From Oceanibaculum indicum P24 (GTDB lineage: Bacteria; Pseudomonadota; Alphaproteobacteria; Oceanibaculales; Oceanibaculaceae), in the NCBI RefSeq assembly GCF_000299935.1, contig NZ_AMRL01000001.1, positions 359,232-423,231 of the forward strand: 64,000 bases of DNA, given 5' to 3'. This document shows positions 61,397-64,000 of the stretch, in pieces. How positions within the stretch are numbered: position 1 is the stretch's first letter; the number at the start of each line of letters is the position of its first letter. The position numbers and the translations under genes were made by a program. The notes below the pieces were generated by a model. It was given only the letters and a program-made list of their open reading frames with translations. It ran no database searches and was not told where the DNA came from.

Positions 61397-61701
61397 TGCG
61401 CTTCCTGGAAAGCGACGAGCTGGACGATCCCATCCTCTCCGTCGTCAATCTGGTCGATCTGTTCCTCGTCGTCATCGCGGTGCTGATGATCGTCATTCTG
61501 CGCAACCCGCTGAACCCGTTCAGCACCGACAAGGTGGTGGTGGTCGAGCGGCCGGGCGAGGCCGACATGCGCATCACCGTGAAGGAAGGCGAGGAGCTGA
61601 CGCGCTATGAGGCGTCGGGCGAGATCGGCGAGGGCCAGGGCGTGCGCGCAGGCGTCACCTACCGGCTGCCCGATGGCCGGATGATCTATGTGCCGGAATG
61701 A
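61396..61701 (+). CDS. DUF2149 protein, ExbD-like
   Basis: A 101-residue protein with one N-terminal membrane segment containing an aspartate (SVVNLVDLFLVVIAVLMIVI) and a C-terminal periplasmic domain ending RLPDGRMIYVPE. The VNLVD.FLV pattern resembles ExbD/TolR (INVTPFIDVMLVLL), whose aspartate carries protons, so with the TolQ-like protein it may form a dedicated proton-driven motor. The family normally neighbours CobN-like genes. Start overlaps the previous stop. Confidence 0.85.
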   Translation: MRFLESDELDDPILSVVNLVDLFLVVIAVLMIVILRNPLNPFSTDKVVVVERPGEADMRITVKEGEELTRYEASGEIGEGQGVRAGVTYRLPDGRMIYVPE

Positions 61702-61737
61702 CAGTGCGGCAAATCGGCCATTATCCCTCTGATAAAT

Positions 61738-61752
61738 TGTTATGTTATAACA
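61738..61752. promoter_or_regulatory. Zur-box before the COG0523 GTPase gene
   Basis: TGTTATGTTATAACA, with 6-base arms TGTTAT and ATAACA around GTT, lies 43 bases before the GTPase start. Its core GTTAT-GTT-ATAAC is identical to the site before the receptor operon, implying one common regulator, most likely Zur. Confidence 0.78.
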
Positions 61753-61794
61753 TAAATTATCGAACGACCGGTTCCAGCCATATTCGAGACACCG

Positions 61795-63036
61795 ATGACC
61801 GCCCGACAGTCTGATCCCCAAGCGACCGATCCGCGCCTGCCCGTCACCGTGCTTTCCGGCTTCCTGGGGGCCGGCAAGACGACCTTGATGAATCATGTCC
61901 TGAACAACCGCGAGGGCCGGCGCGTCGCGGTGATCGTGAACGACATGAGCGAGGTGAATATCGACGCCGACCTGATCCGCGAGGGCGGCGCCGATCTCAG
62001 CCGCACCGAGGAAACCCTGGTCGAGATGACCAATGGCTGCATCTGCTGCACCCTGCGCGACGATCTGCTGAACGAGGTGCGGCGCCTGGCCGAGGATGGC
62101 CGCTTCGACTATCTGCTGATCGAATCGACCGGCATTTCCGAACCGCTGCCGGTGGCCGCCACCTTCGACTTCCGCAGCGAGGAGGGCGACAGCCTGTCCG
62201 ATGTCGCGCGGCTGGACACGATGGTCACCGTCGTTGATGCGGCCAACCTGCTGCGCGACTATGCCTCCGCCGACTTCCTGCGGGATCGCGGCGAATCGCT
62301 GGGCGAGGAGGATGAGCGCAGCCTGGTCAATCTGCTAGTCGAGCAGATCGAGTTCGCCGATGTCGTGATCCTGAACAAGGTTGATGTGGCGACGCCGGAG
62401 GCGCTGGATGCCGCCCGCAAGATCGTCCGCGCCCTGAACCCGGATGCGGAGCTGATCGAGACCAGCCAGTCGCGCGTGGCGCTGGACAGGGTGCTGGATA
62501 CCGGCCGCTTCGATTTCGACAAGGCGCAGGAGCACCCGCTCTGGTTCAAGGAACTCTATGGCTTCGCCGACCACACGCCCGAGAGCGAGCAGTATGGCGT
62601 GCGCAGCTTCACCTACCGCGCCCGCCAGCCCTTCCATCCCCGGAAATTCTTCGACTTCGTGAATGCCGACTGGCCCGGCGTGATTCGCGCCAAGGGGCAT
62701 TTCTGGCTGGCCACCCGGCCGGACTGGGTCGGCGAGCTGAGCCAGACCGGCGCGCTGGTGAAGCATGAGGCGATGGGCTTCTGGTGGGTCAGCGTGCCGA
62801 AGGAACGCTGGCCCGACGATCCGGAATGGCGCCGGCATATCGCCCGCGCCTGGGATGCGGTTTATGGCGACCGGCGGCAGGAGATCGTCTTCATCGGTGC
62901 CCATATGGATGAGGCGGAGATCCGCCGCCGGCTGGATGACTGCCTGCTGGGAGACGCCGACGCCTTCACGCTCGACTTCGACCTCTGGGAAGGGCTGGAA
63001 GACCCGTTCCCGGTCTGGCGGCGGGCGGCGTCATGA
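61795..63036 (+). CDS. COG0523 (CobW/P47K) metallochaperone GTPase, ZigA-like
   Basis: A 413-residue G3E GTPase. Walker [10 protein letters not shown] is at 22-30, the metal-binding CICC (C82, C84, C85) follows, an invariant ESTGISEP at 110-117, and NKVD at 194-197. The C-terminal CobW_C domain includes [20 protein letters not shown]. Members under Zur supply zinc to client enzymes during starvation. The Zur-like box upstream and the operon with DUF1826 support this. It overlaps the DUF1826 gene by ATGA. Confidence 0.93.
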   Translation: MTARQSDPQATDPRLPVTVLSGFLGAGKTTLMNHVLNNREGRRVAVIVNDMSEVNIDADLIREGGADLSRTEETLVEMTNGCICCTLRDDLLNEVRRLAEDGRFDYLLIESTGISEPLPVAATFDFRSEEGDSLSDVARLDTMVTVVDAANLLRDYASADFLRDRGESLGEEDERSLVNLLVEQIEFADVVILNKVDVATPEALDAARKIVRALNPDAELIETSQSRVALDRVLDTGRFDFDKAQEHPLWFKELYGFADHTPESEQYGVRSFTYRARQPFHPRKFFDFVNADWPGVIRAKGHFWLATRPDWVGELSQTGALVKHEAMGFWWVSVPKERWPDDPEWRRHIARAWDAVYGDRRQEIVFIGAHMDEAEIRRRLDDCLLGDADAFTLDFDLWEGLEDPFPVWRRAAS

Positions 63037-63710
63037 TCCTGAACCGCGCCGGACTGCCGCCGGCCGGCGACCAGCCGGTCGTCGAGTGCCGCGACCCTGC
63101 CGGGCTGTCGGCCATCACCCGGCCGGGCACGGCGCTCGCCCTCTGGCGGCGGCAACCGCCCTCAGCTTTGATTGAATGGCTGGCAGCGCAGGACGCCCAG
63201 CAACTGCCGCACAGCCGTCTGCTCGTCCGGCCGGCCGATACCCGCCGCGCGGTGACCTCTGTCATGGAACAGTCCGGCCTGCCGGCCGGACCGATGCGCG
63301 ACTGGCTGATCGGCGATATCGAGGCGCTGACACGCGCCTTCGCCGCTATTACCGCCAACGAGACGGTCGATATCAGGCTGGAGGCCGTGAGCCACGATTC
63401 CTGCTGGAAGTTCCATCGCGACTATGTGCCGGTGCGGCTACTAACGACATATCGCGGCCCGGCGACGGAATGGGTTGCCCCCGCCCATGCCGAGGCTGCC
63501 CTGCAGGCGCAGAAGGATTATGACGGCCCCATCGAGCGGTTGGAGGCCGGCGATGTCGCGATCTTCAAGGGCAAGATGGCGGCCGATGCGGACGGCATCG
63601 TCCACCGCTCCCCGCCCATCGCCGGAACCGGCCAGACGCGCCTCCTGCTGTGCTTGAACAGCCCGTCCGACGTTTCGCCGGAGCCGTGGACTTCTTCATC
63701 GTCGGAGTGA
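63033..63710 (+). CDS. DUF1826 family protein
   Basis: A 225-residue protein of the DUF1826 family, frequently encoded next to COG0523 GTPases in Zur regulons; function unknown. Landmarks: [20 protein letters not shown] (His/Asp that could bind metal), VAIFKGKM and VHRSPPI. No signal peptide. It is translationally coupled to the GTPase, so it may be a client or assistant of that metallochaperone. Confidence 0.88.
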   Translation: MILNRAGLPPAGDQPVVECRDPAGLSAITRPGTALALWRRQPPSALIEWLAAQDAQQLPHSRLLVRPADTRRAVTSVMEQSGLPAGPMRDWLIGDIEALTRAFAAITANETVDIRLEAVSHDSCWKFHRDYVPVRLLTTYRGPATEWVAPAHAEAALQAQKDYDGPIERLEAGDVAIFKGKMAADADGIVHRSPPIAGTGQTRLLLCLNSPSDVSPEPWTSSSSE

Positions 63711-63960
63711 CAGCCTGCTAACGACAACAAGCGCAAAGTGCTCGTGCTCCTATTTTCTCTTTCTTCTGCTTCCATGGCGCCTCCACGGCTCTTGGACGGG
63801 GCTGAGCCCCAGACAAGCCGAAGCCCGCCAAGTCACTGACTTATTGGCGTTTATTTTGGTTTTGGGGGCAGGATTTGCCGTTTGTTCGCGATGCTTACGC
63901 GCGCTGCCTTCGGCCGAACCGGCATGTTCATTTACTCTCCTTGGCACCGACCCCTGCGGC
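63711..63960. other. Non-coding tail with att-like sequence
   Basis: About 250 bases after DUF1826 with no credible gene. It contains the second copy of an imperfect direct repeat (63837-63870, see 37557-37600). On the minus strand the adjacent bases read CAAATCCTGCCCCC, like the T-arm and acceptor end of a tRNA, but no full tRNA can be folded. Confidence 0.5.
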
Positions 63961-63998
63961 CAACAAAAAAGCCTCCCGTATGGGAGGCTATTTTGTTG
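63961..63998. terminator. Bidirectional rho-independent terminator
   Basis: AGCCTCCC and GGGAGGCT (63970-63977 and 63982-63989) form a perfect stem with a GTAT loop; flanking CAACAAAA and TTTTGTTG extend it and supply T tracts on both strands. It can end transcripts arriving from either side. Confidence 0.9.
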
Positions 63999-64000
63999 GT

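Noticed and set aside
63837..63895. Possible tRNA 3' end on the minus strand
   Set aside because: Only a T-arm-like CAAATCCTGCCCCC is visible; no anticodon or D arm can be folded upstream, so it is listed only as an att-like remnant.
1..64000. CRISPR arrays, insertion sequences, prophage or integrase genes
   Set aside because: No regularly spaced repeats, transposase, integrase or phage structural proteins were found on either strand.

Overview
The window (about 65% GC, dense gene packing, many 4-bp ATGA overlaps, ABC and TonB-dependent transporters, Zur- and Fur-like operators) looks like a chromosomal segment of a free-living, metabolically versatile alphaproteobacterium, most likely a Rhodospirillales-type organism; the genus cannot be fixed from this sequence. 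I see no rRNA, complete tRNA, CRISPR array, insertion sequence or phage gene.

1-9.2 kb: the end of a Ugp-like ABC importer operon (two permeases, binding protein) followed by a GpdQ-like glycerophosphodiesterase; a convergent four-gene ABC importer (permease, ATPase, binding protein, permease); a LOG-like protein; and a GlpR/DeoR-type repressor. Together these suggest uptake and use of glycerol-phosphate or glycerophosphodiester compounds. 9.4-15.6 kb: one leftward operon with an IorAB-type molybdenum hydroxylase, soxX-soxY-soxZ-soxA, a FccB/SoxF-like flavoprotein and a small cysteine-rich protein; soxB and soxCD are absent. 15.8-21.0 kb: an OmpR/EnvZ-type two-component pair (leftward), then a c-type cytochrome, an APC amino-acid permease and an exported methyltransferase-like protein (rightward). 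21.1-27.5 kb: a leftward peptide/nickel-type ABC operon ending with a hydantoin/Asp-Glu racemase.

27.6-37.5 kb: a mosaic accessory region. Intact genes (MFS exporter with TetR repressor, RidA-like protein, acetolactate-synthase-like enzyme with aldehyde dehydrogenase, homoserine dehydrogenase with a glutamine amidotransferase, FMN reductase) alternate with gene fragments (KefC RCK domain, VanB-type reductase tail, AraC regulator with an in-frame stop, alpha/beta hydrolase tail).

37.7-52.8 kb: an iron-acquisition island: FecBCDE-type siderophore ABC importer, DUF2218 protein, TonB-dependent receptor, PchR-like AraC regulator, and two consecutive FecI-FecR-FecA signalling/uptake units, with Fur-box-like sites in four promoter regions. 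53.0-54.9 kb: a GNAT acetyltransferase and an Rrf2 regulator/thioredoxin-reductase-like pair.

55.0-63.7 kb: the most interesting segment. A TonB-dependent receptor, an exported CobN-like giant chelatase-family protein, a TolQ/ExbB-like protein and a DUF2149 (ExbD-like) protein form one operon; a COG0523 metallochaperone GTPase and a DUF1826 protein follow. Both transcription units are preceded by the same GTTAT-3-ATAAC palindrome, typical of Zur. The layout resembles the Bacteroidetes hmuRSTUV haem operon but appears zinc-controlled: a candidate zinc-regulated tetrapyrrole or metallophore uptake and demetallation system with its own proton-driven motor. An imperfect att-like direct repeat (about 37.56 and 63.84 kb) flanks the whole 37.6-63.9 kb metal region.
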